Notes: generated by a model not told the origin, from the sequence alone. A DNA stretch of 64,000 bases from Paramoeba atlantica (GCA_977017575.1 CDRNVI010000060.1:248001-312000), one strand, 5' to 3'. Shown: positions 41,508-52,107, counted from the stretch's first letter. A program made the numbers and translations.

Positions 41508-41515
41508 GAAAACTA

Positions 41516-41733
41516 TGCCTAACGGTTGCCAAACACATACGATCATAATGCAAGATCGCTTGGAGATTTGTCGCTCCCCTCTAAGTGTAAGTCAGCTATG
41601 CCGCAAATACGGAACAACAAGATGGACGATTATGAGGACGAAAAGCAAAGGTGAGGCTCACGTAAATCGGGGGGACGGGATAGAAAACGGGAACGTGGTT
41701 TTAACAGCGAGCGTCAGTTGTGAAAATGTCTAA
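41516..41733 (+). pseudogene. Outer transposon: transposase continuation
   Basis: Removing the Merlin element and one copy of GAAAACTA joins this segment in frame to 39383-39524. It reads 'IIMQDRLEICRSPLSVSQLC' and 'RKYGTTRWTIMRTKSKGE', a helix-turn-helix with a Lys/Arg-rich end, like the N-terminus of pogo/CENP-B or Tc1-type transposases. A stop follows after 'SVSCENV', with no catalytic domain or right terminal repeat downstream, so the outer element was already truncated or continues in decayed form. Confidence 0.6.
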
Positions 41734-42342
41734 CATTTTCTATTCTGCTATTTACCCTATAAATTAAAGGTGCGTTCCGAGTTTCAACTACTGTGCTACT
41801 GCTGCTGTGCTACTACTACGTGCTTAGTTACTCGTGTAATTGATTTTTTGGGACACTGGGTTTTTTTCCGCTGCGCTACTAACCACAACCAGGAAGCTTT
41901 TTCCCCTACCTGTGAGCATTTATGACATTATTTAATGACACTGTATATTGAAAATGGAAGAAGTGTGTGAGGAACTATGGGCGAGATAAATATAGTTTAT
42001 TCTTCCCAACGGGAAAGCATGGTCGGGACCGTAATATAAAAAAAGGAAAATCGGGATAGAGGTGACGTAGAGCGTTGGAGTGGGAAAGGGGTAAAGAAAA
42101 AAATAAGATAGGTTTACGGGAGAAGGGGTGATTTTGGGATAAAAAAGGGGTAAGGCGTGAAGGTTGTGGGTGTGATCGTGATGTGCTTCTCTTTGTTTTG
42201 CGAGGGCAAAAGGATGCACATTTCTCTGTAAGCGAAAGCAGTAGGGGAATGGACTGTAAAGAACGTGGAGAACCCTGTAAATCGTATTAGGAGGAATCCG
42301 AATACCATAAGATGCAGCGAGGTATCGCACTTAGGTATTTTT
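41734..42342. other. Intergenic, no supported gene
   Basis: A/T-rich flank 3' of TOP3 on its strand. Short CTGCTGTGCTACTAC-type repeats occur at 41802-41822. Open stretches on the minus strand (41932-42330) lack recognisable content. Confidence 0.4.
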
Positions 42343-45300
42343 TTACCCATCTTCCCACTTGAAAAAAGTACAGCGCGAGGGATCACTCATACGCCGCGCA
42401 CAGGCGTAGAATGCCCTCCCTGCCGTTCCGGTCTGCTTTGACACAAATCGTGTTGCAGGACGCTCGCACTCGCAACATACGTCCCGGGACTTTTTGCTTG
42501 TTTTTTTCTCTGATTTCGGCTTGGGCTTTGCTGCGGTTTCTTTTCTTGCCCTTTTTGGTCTCCGTGTACTGATTTCCGTTGTCGTCGTAGGAGAGGATCC
42601 GTGTTCACCCGACGTAAAGTTTTGTCCTCCAATTTCTGTATTTCTGCCCTCGTAGTGGTTTATTCGAGCATCGGTGTGAGATGCTCTCGAATTTTCTCTC
42701 CCCATGCTGTTTATAGTGGGCGTCTGGGGTGCAGCACGAGAAATAGTATGGAATCCTTCGCGCGCTACCTCTTGCCCCGTGTTGGTTTGGTTTCCATTTA
42801 TCCCATGTCTTTGTACCTTTCCTCTACGTTGAAAACTCAAATATGGCGCTATCTCAGGGGTACACCACAGGCAGAGCTCCACGACGGGTTCCAGCCCCAT
42901 CGGGGGACGGCCCCCGTGTTGAACAAAATCAACACGAACGTGTTGAGATTGCTGACATCGACGACAGCGCACGGCAGGCTCAATGACTGAGATTTCCCAT
43001 CCCTGCGGTAACATCACAAAATACGCACACTGGGAGCATCGAAGCGTTGGGGTCGAGAGTGTATTTTGGCTCCCTTGATTTGGAGGAGACGCCGAGAGTG
43101 TAACCTTTCCTCCCTCACAGTACTCACAAGAACGAACTACGCTCGGGGCTCGTGGGGCTAGCGCACATTTCGTAGCTGCTGGACATTGAAAACAGCGCAT
43201 CGTGTCGGCATGGGGGGAACTATTGAGAAACTCATCCGGGGGATTGGCAAAACAGTACATGCAGAGATAATGCGAAGTATTCTTCTCCGTGTTGGTGACT
43301 TGTATTACGGGAAACTGGCATAAGGGACAAATGTGATTCGAGGGTCGAAAAAGGCCATGCGGCGGGAGAGGAAGACGGAGTGCACAAGTTTTGCACCATC
43401 CCACACGCTCGACGCGCGGTTCCCGGGTCTCAAAAATGACAACTGGGGTGCGCTGGCAGGAGCCACACAGCCCAAGCGTCAGAAGCTCCCGCATCCCGGT
43501 TACTGTTTTCGAGGGAAAGTAATGCGAAATCGAACGGACTAAAATATTCGCATGAGATTGGACGTATAAAAAGATTTCCTTGTATTGTGCCACGGCGGCT
43601 TGAATTACCTCGGTCTTGGATTTACGTCCAGCGGCGATGAGCGCAAGATCGGCTTCCATGTTCGAACGGATGTACGGTAACAGAAGGTCGTTTAACTCCA
43701 GCGAGGTGTACGCGTTCGTTAGCGCCAGACCCAGCTGGGTGGGCACAAAGAGCCCCGTAGGTTCGCGATTCACATAGTTCCGATCTTGTATGGTCTGGAT
43801 ATGAGTCGCAATCGTGGCGTCGGTGCCAATCCCATGGGCGTCCATAAGGGAAATCAAGTCCACTTCGGAGAGTAAATTTGGTGGGGTCGTTTTTCCGGCT
43901 ACGACTTCAAACCGGTCCGGTTTAAAACGGTCCCCCAGGGCTAATGGGGGAAGGGTACGGTCTTGCCATTTAGCGTACCGAAACACCTCCAGCCAGTGGG
44001 CTTCCTGGACGCAAAGCCCTCGTGCGGAGAATCTCTCCTCTCCGAGTTTCACATGAAGCAAAGTTTCGGCTCCAATCGCATCTGGACTGCATACGGCAAG
44101 AAAATGCCGTGCAATTAACTCGTAGAGTTTGTATTTCTCGTCGTTGGTGTCATCGCGAGCGAGGCTTTTTAAAGGATGAATCGGAGGGTGGGCTTTATCG
44201 TCATGGGACCCGGCTCGTGGGCGGGTGTAGGTGGATTGCAGCAGCCGCTGGGCATAGTCCCCCCATGGATTGCTGGATGGGGTTTGTACTTGGATAAAGT
44301 CACGAAGCTCCTCATTACTCGCGGAGAAAGAGTCTGTCTCAGTACGGGGGTAGGAAATAAACCCCTCCTGGTACAGGGACTCGGCGAGAGCCATGCAGCG
44401 AGTGGAGTTCATGTGCAGATGTCGTGAGGCGAGTTTTTGCAGCTCCACGGTGGCGAGCGGGACGGGACGGAGTTTGCGTGTGGTTTTTGGGTGAACTTGT
44501 GTTACTTCTGCGCTAACATGGGAGAGGAGGATCTCGATGTCTTCGGTAGAGGCATCCGATGTGAGCGTTCTTGCACTATCGCGACCTGGTTGTTCGGCAG
44601 AAGAATCCAAAACACTGAGCACATAAAATAAGTTCACAGCCATCTCATCAAAAAGAACACCTCTAGACCACCTAAATTCTACATTCTGGAACTCGAAAGC
44701 TATTTTCCAGAAAGCCTCCTCGACAAAAGATTCACGCTCGTGATGACGGTGAACAATGAATCCAAGAGTCGGGAACTGACACGGACCGTAGCTGACTAAA
44801 TCTGGCAGCCCTTCAAACCTCTCACGCAGCTTTAGCGTTTGAAACCGCGTAAAAGCGGCACCAATACGCAAATCAATCTCCGAACGTGCCTGGGCAGCAT
44901 CGGAAAGCCGTACGTCCGGCTCTACCAAGTGGTTCAGTGCATATACAATCTCCGTTTTACGTAAACTACTAAACTTAGTGCGTTTGATCCTTAGCCGGGG
45001 GTTCGCCCGGGTACAAACTTCCACTACCTCAAACGCAATATTCTCTCCCTCTCGATCACAATCCAGCCAGCACACCAGCACGGTGGCCTTTGTCGCGACC
45101 TGGGTTAAGTGCCTCGCGACGTCCTCAGCGTCTCGTTTCACACTTTTTTGTAGTGGTCGAGCAAACAGCTCAACAACAGGCAACTTTTTCCATCCTTGCG
45201 CCTTTGTGGCGGCATCAAAGTCAGTCTCCATCATGTGACCAGCAACGCTGGTAACGAGCATGTGGATTTTTTGATTTCTACGCCCCTCTTCGCGAGATCC

Positions 45301-45453
45301 ACTCGCAGAGGAGCCCGATAAAGAATAATCAAACTCTAGCAGCGGATTAAATCGCGCGCAGGTGCGGGAGCTTCGAAAATGGGACCCGGCGAGCAGGTGA
45401 GTGAGCTCCCGAGCAACGCTGGGTTTCTCTGCTACGTGTAGCCACGTCTCCAT
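42343..45453 (-). CDS. TOP3: DNA topoisomerase III (TOP3-alpha type)
   Basis: The 1036-residue type IA topoisomerase cuts single strands through a 5'-phosphotyrosine and works with RecQ helicases and RMI1 to dissolve recombination intermediates. The TOPRIM domain contains 'LDCDREGENIAFE' (about 130-143). The active-site Tyr is at about 368 in 'GFISYPRTETDSF'. 'DLISLMDAHGIGTDATIATH' is the conserved core helix. After residue 690 there are several Cys4-type zinc ribbons ('CGSCQRTP', 'CPLCQFPV', 'CEYCEGG', 'CSQC', 'CRRC') and, at the end, a GRF zinc finger ('CCECERPATRF' ... 'GRAFYACARR' ... 'CTFFKWED'). The GRF finger is typical of the alpha form of animals and plants. The frame is intact. A pyrimidine tract ending in AG lies upstream on the coding strand (about 45606-45632). 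Confidence 0.97.
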   Translation of the reverse strand: METWLHVAEKPSVARELTHLLAGSHFRSSRTCARFNPLLEFDYSLSGSSASGSREEGRRNQKIHMLVTSVAGHMMETDFDAATKAQGWKKLPVVELFARPLQKSVKRDAEDVARHLTQVATKATVLVCWLDCDREGENIAFEVVEVCTRANPRLRIKRTKFSSLRKTEIVYALNHLVEPDVRLSDAAQARSEIDLRIGAAFTRFQTLKLRERFEGLPDLVSYGPCQFPTLGFIVHRHHERESFVEEAFWKIAFEFQNVEFRWSRGVLFDEMAVNLFYVLSVLDSSAEQPGRDSARTLTSDASTEDIEILLSHVSAEVTQVHPKTTRKLRPVPLATVELQKLASRHLHMNSTRCMALAESLYQEGFISYPRTETDSFSASNEELRDFIQVQTPSSNPWGDYAQRLLQSTYTRPRAGSHDDKAHPPIHPLKSLARDDTNDEKYKLYELIARHFLAVCSPDAIGAETLLHVKLGEERFSARGLCVQEAHWLEVFRYAKWQDRTLPPLALGDRFKPDRFEVVAGKTTPPNLLSEVDLISLMDAHGIGTDATIATHIQTIQDRNYVNREPTGLFVPTQLGLALTNAYTSLELNDLLLPYIRSNMEADLALIAAGRKSKTEVIQAAVAQYKEIFLYVQSHANILVRSISHYFPSKTVTGMRELLTLGLCGSCQRTPVVIFETREPRVERVGWCKTCALRLPLPPHGLFRPSNHICPLCQFPVIQVTNTEKNTSHYLCMYCFANPPDEFLNSSPHADTMRCFQCPAATKCALAPRAPSVVRSCEYCEGGKVTLSASPPNQGSQNTLSTPTLRCSQCAYFVMLPQGWEISVIEPAVRCRRCQQSQHVRVDFVQHGGRPPMGLEPVVELCLWCTPEIAPYLSFQRRGKVQRHGINGNQTNTGQEVAREGFHTISRAAPQTPTINSMGRENSRASHTDARINHYEGRNTEIGGQNFTSGEHGSSPTTTTEISTRRPKRARKETAAKPKPKSEKKTSKKSRDVCCECERPATRFVSKQTGTAGRAFYACARRMSDPSRCTFFKWEDG

Positions 45454-45901
45454 GGGGGTATAGAGTTATTCAATGCACCCAAATGTGTGTTCTACTATAT
45501 TTTTAATAGACACAGCAAGTTGGGAGGCTGGTCAAATCGGCGGAGAATGTGGCCAGAACTCATAGAAAGTGTAGCGCGATCGAGTAAAGTGAGAGACAAA
45601 CTACCGGAGAGAGAGAAAAAGAAGGAGCGATGACGGGGGTCTGGGGAGTCATAGAAAAATAGTTGCGTAAGTAGCTTGAACTAAAGAGTTTGCTCGATGC
45701 TGAATGTGAGAGTGACAAAAAAACAGGGTAAAATAGCGCGTGGTGTCTGTATTTTTATTATTTCTTTATTACTCTATTATATCATATCCTTATTTTTATT
45801 ACCCTATTACTTGGCACATTTTCTAAGGCCACGAAATTCGTCCTCCATGATTCAATCCAGAGCATCACCTACCCGGCGATTCAATTCCCTGCTCCACGCT
45901 A
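45454..45901. other. Spacer between TOP3 and PI4K
   Basis: No gene. On the minus strand, about 150 bases before the TOP3 ATG, the tract CTTTTTCTCTCTCTCCGGTAG could serve as a splice acceptor (cis or trans). Closer to the PI4K stop the DNA is T-rich on the plus strand. Confidence 0.4.
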
Positions 45902-48430
45902 CTAGTGCAATATTCCATTCTGCAAGCGCTGAAAAGCATCATACGAGCGTGTCCTCCAGTTATCCATGCTACACTCGACTAAATCCTTCACAGCCTGCAT
46001 CAGCTGATCCTCCGAAAGCGAGAGCAGCGCACGACGACGCAGTCCCTGGGCCGCAACCCACGGATCCTCCCCCACACACGGCAGACACCGCGGATCGGTC
46101 ATCTCCACAAGCGAGGCAATCCGCTCAATCTGGGGACGTAAATGCCGTAACCCCAAATACAACAACAACTGAAACAGCAAAAACCCATCGGTGCCCATCA
46201 CCTCGATATACTCCTGCGGAAGTTTAAACGGTCCGGATTCAAAATTCCATCCCCCGGGACTTGTGGTTAAGCAATACCCAAAATCAATATGCACCACGGT
46301 GCCATCCGCGCATAACAAAATATTCCCATTATGCCGGTCCCGGACTTGTAACAAATACCCCACCAGGGAGTAGGCCGCACAGCTTTCGGTAAAATTCTGC
46401 TGTGCTTTTTTAAAGCGGTCCCCCCGAGGGTTCCCATACACCTTTTCAAAGTGTTGCCGTAGACGAGGCGCGGCCCCGTCCCCCTCCCCGCTCTCCACAT
46501 AGGCCCGTTTTACCCCATCCATACTGGTGGCGTCCCTCACGCAGGTGAGGAGCCCGCAGCGGGGGCCCACCACCAGGATGTCGTAGGGGAGGAGCCGCAG
46601 CGGGAGCGCGGCCTCCCGCCACACCGCGGCGAGGGTCCCGATGAGTTGCATCGCGAACAGCTCCTGCAGCAGCGCGTCCCCGGACTTCACAATGTAGCTG
46701 CGGAGGGACCAGCCGGGGAGGTGGCTGTAGGGGGACTGGAAGCGGAGGGCGGCCTGCCGTCGCGACCAGGGGAGGGGGGAGGGGTTGGGGTTGTGGTTGT
46801 AATCATTTCGATTCTTTTTGGTCTCATGGGATGAAGAACCACTTTGGGGGCTATGGTTGCTGTTGCTATTGTTTTGATTCCCTTTGGTATCATGGGATGA
46901 AGAACCGTTTTGGTGGCTATTGTTGTTTTCATTCCTTTTGGTCTCATGGGATGAAGTACCACTTATGTGGCTATTTTCATTTTTGTTGTTGTTGCTGTTG
47001 TTGTCATTGTAGTGATGGTGATGACAGGAGGTTGATGAGGAAGAGGAGGAGGAGAGATAATGAGAGAGAGGTTCGATGATGGGGAGGGGGGTTGTTGGGG
47101 TGAGAGGGGTTGGATGCGTTTTTTGTGGCTGTTGCGCTGTGGATGTATCGGGGATAGGTGGAGTTGCTGGGGATGGTTCTTCTTGTGTAGGTGAGCTGTT
47201 CTCACGTACAGGTACGCCGTTGTCTTGTACAGGGTTGCTTGCTAAAATGTTGTCCTCCAACTGTGCGGGAGAAATTTCGCCCAGGGTTCTGGATGTGTCC
47301 ACTTGCATCTCAACTATCACTTCATATGGCGTTCGACTTCGTGTATTGAATATATTTCCCCCTTGAGGAACAACGCGGAGGACGCGATGGAGTGGCGAGC
47401 TAGGGGTTGAAATAGGGAGCAATAAGGCGTCCTGCACAGTAAATTGACCCACCGTGGGTCGTATGAAATCATTCAGAGTGTCGAGCATGTGCGTCATTGT
47501 GCTTTGCTGCTCCTGGGGGGAGCTACTGTGCGCTAAACATTGTGAAATGCGAGCAAGCGATTCAAGAAAAAAGAACGTCCGACGTTGTACCGTATCTGGA
47601 ACTGCTACTGATGCTATGCGCAACACTCTATCGAGTCTGCGCCGGATTTCTGTGTCGTTTGGATGAAACTCCATAACAGTTCGCGTCAGAAGAATCATAC
47701 GCATACATAAATAAGGCGATGTGGAGCACGTAGATTCTAGAAATCCTAATATCCATTCATGTGCTGCGTCCGCTTCCGCATGGTTACTGGAAGGAGAATT
47801 CACCAACAGGTAGATCATAGTAGGGAGAAACCAATGAACGGTATCATAGTCCGTCTGATTTCCGTCATCGCTGAAAGATGTGGAAAGAATGCCTAGATTC
47901 CCTCCATTATTTGGAAGGGAGTGCAATTTTAAAAAGGGAGGTGATAATGGAGAAATACCAATCTTTTCGGAAATCATTTCCTCTGGATCGATTTCGGCAC
48001 GACGTGGAAAACCCATGTGCTCTGGTGGGTTGGAATTTACATATTCCTTTGGCTCTAAATCATTCAGCTGTGTATCAGCTGAAATGCTGGATCGCTTAAT
48101 GCGAGATCCAGCTAGATTAGTCTTTGTAGAACCCCCTCTAGAGCCCAAGAAAAAACTCTCGGAAAGAGATATTTGCCTCGGGTTATCATGCCGCACTTTG
48201 TTCAAGCGATCGACACCGCCAAGTGAAACAATCGAATATTTTTTATTCCACTTCCTTGCGTTTCTATGATTCGTTTTTAACACTTTTACGTGTGTTTCGG
48301 GAGGTCCCACCACTGCCTGAAAGGATTCATCTATTTCCGCGTTGACATCATCAGGAAGCCTTGGAGAAGAAACACCGACACGAAGCTCGGTTAACCAACG
48401 CCACAAGTTGTGTGCTCCCGCGGGCTCCAT
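45902..48430 (-). CDS. PI4K: Phosphatidylinositol 4-kinase, type III beta-like
   Basis: About 842 residues from ATG 48430. It phosphorylates PtdIns at position 4, and family members of this class act at the Golgi (PI4KB/Pik1). The N-terminal half shows the helical lipid-kinase-unique style ('FLPTMIYLLVNSPSS', 'WILGFLESTC'). An Asn/Ser/His-rich linker (about 46780-47040) carries tandem 'SSHETK.N' units. The kinase domain has 'LLPYDILVVGPRCGLLTCVRD', catalytic loop 'DRHNGNILL' at about 698-706 and 'HIDFGYCL' with DFG near 716. 'GPFKLPQEYIEVMG' is the family-specific activation loop sequence. All catalytic residues are present. It follows TOP3 head-to-tail on the same strand. Confidence 0.95.
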   Translation of the reverse strand: MEPAGAHNLWRWLTELRVGVSSPRLPDDVNAEIDESFQAVVGPPETHVKVLKTNHRNARKWNKKYSIVSLGGVDRLNKVRHDNPRQISLSESFFLGSRGGSTKTNLAGSRIKRSSISADTQLNDLEPKEYVNSNPPEHMGFPRRAEIDPEEMISEKIGISPLSPPFLKLHSLPNNGGNLGILSTSFSDDGNQTDYDTVHWFLPTMIYLLVNSPSSNHAEADAAHEWILGFLESTCSTSPYLCMRMILLTRTVMEFHPNDTEIRRRLDRVLRIASVAVPDTVQRRTFFFLESLARISQCLAHSSSPQEQQSTMTHMLDTLNDFIRPTVGQFTVQDALLLPISTPSSPLHRVLRVVPQGGNIFNTRSRTPYEVIVEMQVDTSRTLGEISPAQLEDNILASNPVQDNGVPVRENSSPTQEEPSPATPPIPDTSTAQQPQKTHPTPLTPTTPLPIIEPLSHYLSSSSSSSTSCHHHHYNDNNSNNNKNENSHISGTSSHETKRNENNNSHQNGSSSHDTKGNQNNSNSNHSPQSGSSSHETKKNRNDYNHNPNPSPLPWSRRQAALRFQSPYSHLPGWSLRSYIVKSGDALLQELFAMQLIGTLAAVWREAALPLRLLPYDILVVGPRCGLLTCVRDATSMDGVKRAYVESGEGDGAAPRLRQHFEKVYGNPRGDRFKKAQQNFTESCAAYSLVGYLLQVRDRHNGNILLCADGTVVHIDFGYCLTTSPGGWNFESGPFKLPQEYIEVMGTDGFLLFQLLLYLGLRHLRPQIERIASLVEMTDPRCLPCVGEDPWVAAQGLRRRALLSLSEDQLMQAVKDLVECSMDNWRTRSYDAFQRLQNGILH

Positions 48431-48976
48431 GTAACCCCTTACCACCGAATGCCTACACGCATGTGATATTCATGAGGGGCTTCGTAAAAAAGCACTTTTT
48501 TTATAATCTCCTAAGGGTTGAAGAAAGGGTGAAAAAACTGGCTGAAAAAACATCTAACGTTCTTAGTTAAGAGAAATAATTAAAATTCTAAAGCCAACGA
48601 ATCATGAAATCAGTGAAACCGATTCTTTAATCCCCAGTAAAGATCTGCAAAAAGGCGTCTTGAAGTACTGTTTCCACATGGAGGGCCCAGGTGCAATTTC
48701 ATGTGATCTCCTTTGATCCCGCGAGCCTTGGAAGAGTTTCACGTGATTTCACATGGCATAAATGCTGTGAATGAAAAAAATAGTTTTTTTCAAAACACTA
48801 CGTGACTTCAGGGCTTCCCCGACAATTGAGTGCTACCTGAAGTTCTCTCTTTAGCCGAAGTATTCAACACGCAATGCTGTAGCACTGTACTGCTGTAGTT
48901 GTACTGTACAGTTGTAGTACTGTACTAGAAAGGCGCATGGAAATAGGTAAGACATTATGTTCAATATGTGCAATTC
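48431..48976. other. Spacer between PI4K and cis-prenyltransferase
   Basis: No gene. On the minus strand TTTTTTCACCCTTTCTTCAA CCCTTAG (about 48514-48541) is a pyrimidine tract ending in AG about 90 bases before the PI4K ATG, a possible splice acceptor. At 48875-48925 GTACTGTAGT-like units form overlapping palindromes. Confidence 0.4.
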
Positions 48977-50080
48977 TTATCTTCCCCACCTGCGCGAGCG
49001 ACTAGGATATTCTTTAAGAACGATGTTTCGAAATCGGTCTCGGGTAAGTTGCGGCCATAAGGTTTCTTCGAAAAATAGTTCACTGAAGCATCCTTGCCAT
49101 AGTAAGAAATTACTCATTCGTTGTTCACCTGACGTGCGCAGAATGAGGTCCGGATCTTGATTGCCTCTTGTCGCAAGATACGACTCAAAAGATTTCTCCG
49201 TTAAGCTGCTTATGTCGTAGTGCGGATCATCTCTAGCCTTTTGTGCAATTTTATAAACCGCGTTCAATATCTCACTACGCGCCCCGTAACTGACGCAAAG
49301 ATTTATCGTCATCGCGCTATGACTTTCCGTTATTTTTTCCAACTTGCACATTAGCTCCTGAATATGATCTGGAATTTTTCCCCGATCAGTGATCAGAAAT
49401 CGTACCCTCGCATGATGTTTCGCCGCAAAATCTTGCATCTCTGGAATGTACGACTCTAAAACATCCAACAAGACTTCGATTTCATTTGGATCCCGATTCC
49501 AGTTTTCAGTAGAGAAAGCAAACGCCGTAATGGTGGTAATATCTAATTCAAGACACCAGTCCAGCACTTCTAGCAATTTCTGCGCCCCTGCTATGTGGCC
49601 CTGCGATGGAAGGGCACAAAATCTTTTTCCGTATCGACGATTGCCATCCATAATAAGTCCTAAGTGTCGTACGCGATTCTTCGGTAAGTCATTCGTAAAC
49701 AAGGATCTTTTCTTGGAACGGATAGACGGTGACAAGTTTACCGAATTTTCTTTTTTGGTGACACAGCTATTTAAACTTGCCTTTGACAACTCTTCAACAA
49801 AAGTAGGCAGGAAATAGTTTCTAGACACAACCGATGAAAAGCTGTTAAATACGGTACAAAAGATGCCTCCAGCGATGCTAGATTGCGTTAGAGGATTATA
49901 AATCCGTTTGTTCTCAATATTGTATCGAATTGAAACAAAGACAATCATCCACAGAAGAACGCACACAATAGAGGTTAGGAATTCGGGAAAAGTATGACGA
50001 ACAGCATAATTGTTTAAAGCAGAGCTTGACCGGACAGTTCCTGGAGCTAACGCGCCATAGAGAGAGCGAATATCAAGCAT
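48977..50080 (-). CDS. cis-Prenyltransferase (DHDDS/RER2 family)
   Basis: The 367-residue protein belongs to the undecaprenyl/dehydrodolichyl diphosphate synthase family, which elongates farnesyl diphosphate with isopentenyl units in cis to give dolichol precursors on the ER. A membrane span lies at about 33-52. Catalytic Asp is in 'LGLIMDGNRRYGKR' (144-149). 'AFAFSTENWNRDPNE' (about 186-200) carries the conserved substrate-binding Ser-Thr-Glu-Asn. 'CVSYGARSEI' and 'DPDLILRTSGEQRMSNFLLW' complete the family signature. The N-terminal 130 residues are longer than usual and include a Ser/Lys-rich stretch. Single exon, intact. Dolichol supply also feeds GPI synthesis, to which the PIG-M gene at the right edge belongs. 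Confidence 0.96.
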   Translation of the reverse strand: MLDIRSLYGALAPGTVRSSSALNNYAVRHTFPEFLTSIVCVLLWMIVFVSIRYNIENKRIYNPLTQSSIAGGIFCTVFNSFSSVVSRNYFLPTFVEELSKASLNSCVTKKENSVNLSPSIRSKKRSLFTNDLPKNRVRHLGLIMDGNRRYGKRFCALPSQGHIAGAQKLLEVLDWCLELDITTITAFAFSTENWNRDPNEIEVLLDVLESYIPEMQDFAAKHHARVRFLITDRGKIPDHIQELMCKLEKITESHSAMTINLCVSYGARSEILNAVYKIAQKARDDPHYDISSLTEKSFESYLATRGNQDPDLILRTSGEQRMSNFLLWQGCFSELFFEETLWPQLTRDRFRNIVLKEYPSRSRRWGR

Positions 50081-50314
50081 GCATGTATCGCACCTAATGA
50101 AAAAGTGGTGGTACGTGTAGAAATTAGCACGCTCGAGTGCGTATTTGAGATGTACTTATAGTATTTAGGTCACATACAAACATCAACTACATTGACACAT
50201 CCAGGTGTGCTATACGTTTTCAAAAAGGGAAACGTTCAGTGCTCTTCAATATTTTTTATGTGTTCTGAATTTACAGTCACATTGACTATTTCACACAGCC
50301 CTCCCCTTTTTGCC

Positions 50315-50905
50315 TCAATACCCCCGCATCGGGGAGTACCCTTGCATGTGGTCGGAAAGTTGCCACATTAGCGTCCTTTTCTTCTTCCACCCATGGGCCC
50401 TTCCCCCACACCGTTCCCCGACCACACTCTTGTCCGCGGATCGGAAACCCGCGGACCTCGACAGCTCACCGCCCGCCTGGCTGTGGTACGGTTTCACCGT
50501 ACTCAGGGGTCTCCAAACCTTCATACGGTCCGGGACCCACTCAGGGTAACACAGTTGGGTTAAGTGGATTACGTTGGTACGTGGGAGTGGGCGACCCGCT
50601 CCATCTCCCATATCCCATGCCCCGCGTGTGCCTTTCCCGGCATGCATCCGGAACAGCTCCTTTTGTCTCTCCTCTCGTAGTTTCTGTTTTTGTGCAAAAG
50701 GGAGGTTGACGGGGAGCAGGGCGTGACGCACGGGCCACAGGAAGTGCCACCCGCTGTGGGTGAGGTCACGTTCCTCGACGAGCGTGGGGAGGGGGGTGCG
50801 GGCTGAGGAGACCCGGTGGAGGGGGGGAGGGGGGGCGAGTAGACCACGGAGACGAACCCCGGTGAGGGACTCACGCCACGCGGTGATGGAGATGGGGTAT
50901 TGCAT
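50315..50905 (-). CDS. Unknown basic protein, 196 residues
   Basis: A complete frame from ATG 50905, GC-rich like the other host genes and on their strand. The protein is strongly basic, rich in Arg, Trp, Pro and His, with 'LTHSGWHFLWPVRHALLP' in the middle, 'FAQKQKLREERQKELFRMH' as a predicted charged helix, and 'LCYPEWVPDRMKVWRPL'. The composition and small size would suit a mitochondrial ribosomal or RNA-binding protein, but that is a guess. No family is recognised. Confidence 0.6.
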   Translation of the reverse strand: MQYPISITAWRESLTGVRLRGLLAPPPPLHRVSSARTPLPTLVEERDLTHSGWHFLWPVRHALLPVNLPFAQKQKLREERQKELFRMHAGKGTRGAWDMGDGAGRPLPRTNVIHLTQLCYPEWVPDRMKVWRPLSTVKPYHSQAGGELSRSAGFRSADKSVVGERCGGRAHGWKKKRTLMWQLSDHMQGYSPMRGY

Positions 50906-51001
50906 ACTAAAAAAACGTGGAAAAGGTACCCAAACTTATATTTTGTTTCTGGAATTCAAATTCCGTTTCTGCATGAGTTCAACACATGTCTTATTGATGT
51001 A

Positions 51002-52107
51002 CTGTGACCCCCCCTTTAATACGGACAGATTTTTGGACATTGTCCGTATTAATGGGGGGGTACTAAAGATAAGAAAGTGACCCTGTTTTTAAGCTAAAAA
51101 ATGCGACAAAGAAGTTTCGCGCCGCTTTGCGGCGCCTATTTTTTTTGATGAAATTGGTGAAGGGGGGTGATCTGTAGGGGAAATAAATTTTACGAGCACG
51201 ACCCAGACTAAAGTGGACGAGGGAGATACTAAACCACAGTGCAGTTTAACATTCCGGGGAGAATGTTAAGTAGCTACAGGAATGTTAACTTTTTTTTGAG
51301 TTTGGTAATCATATTCTTCAAAACAATGATGGCATAAAAGTTAACATACCTGTAGCAAGATATCTGTAACAAGATAACGTACCGGGGGGTATGTTATCCT
51401 GTAACACCATTTACAGGATAATGAGACGTTTCCTTCAGGAAGTAAAAAGTTCGATTATTTTGAGTCGCCTTTTTCCGATATACCGTAGACCCACAAGTAA
51501 TAGACCCCCCAGTAACAAGGATTTGGCTTGGGAGGGTGGCACAAGGGGGGAGGGGGATTTGTGCGGGGTAAGGGCGGTTGCGCGGGAGCGAGTGTTCTTC
51601 TTTTACCCTAAATGGGTTGCCCGGGCTGCTCCGATTTTTCATGCACTGATAAGTGGTCCAATACTTTGCTTTATATGGCAACGGAAGACAGCATCATATT
51701 CCGGATAAAAATCATACTCTTATGTATGAGGCCGTTACTTGTTCGCAAGGTCATGAGCCACGGGTACGTACTCTTAAGGAAGATCATTGGTTATGCTTCG
51801 ATATAAAGTGCCGCGGTAAAACTTAATTTTGGGAACCTCTTCTGATGGCCGCACATGGGCGCACCGCAAACCAGGTTTTTAAAGTCTTATACGGCATCAC
51901 TTCTGTAGCCGGCTACTGATCTCAACGAAGAGTGGACTTGGGGCAAAAGCGATCACTCGGCTGACAAACATCCCTTTGAGTCGTGCTCTCGAACAATGAA
52001 AAGCGAAAAAATAAAAATCGAAGGTTTTCCTTCCAAAAAACTTCAAAAAATTCCGTATTAAAGGGGGGGATCAGGGGGGTCCGCATTAAACGGGGGGGGG
52101 GTCACAG
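51002..52107. mobile_element. C-run/hairpin element with TA flanks (1106 bp)
   Basis: TA-CTGTGACCCCCCC-TTTAATACGGAC (51000 on) faces ...TTAAACGG-G run-GTCACAG-TA (ending 52107). Directly inside the left end, CGTATTAA-TGGGGGGG forms a hairpin with the end itself, and the right side has CCGTATTAAAGGGGGG and CCGCATTAAACGGGGG units. The interior encodes nothing recognisable; a fragment related to the 1470-1665 MITE arm lies at 51212-51240. Confidence 0.75.
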
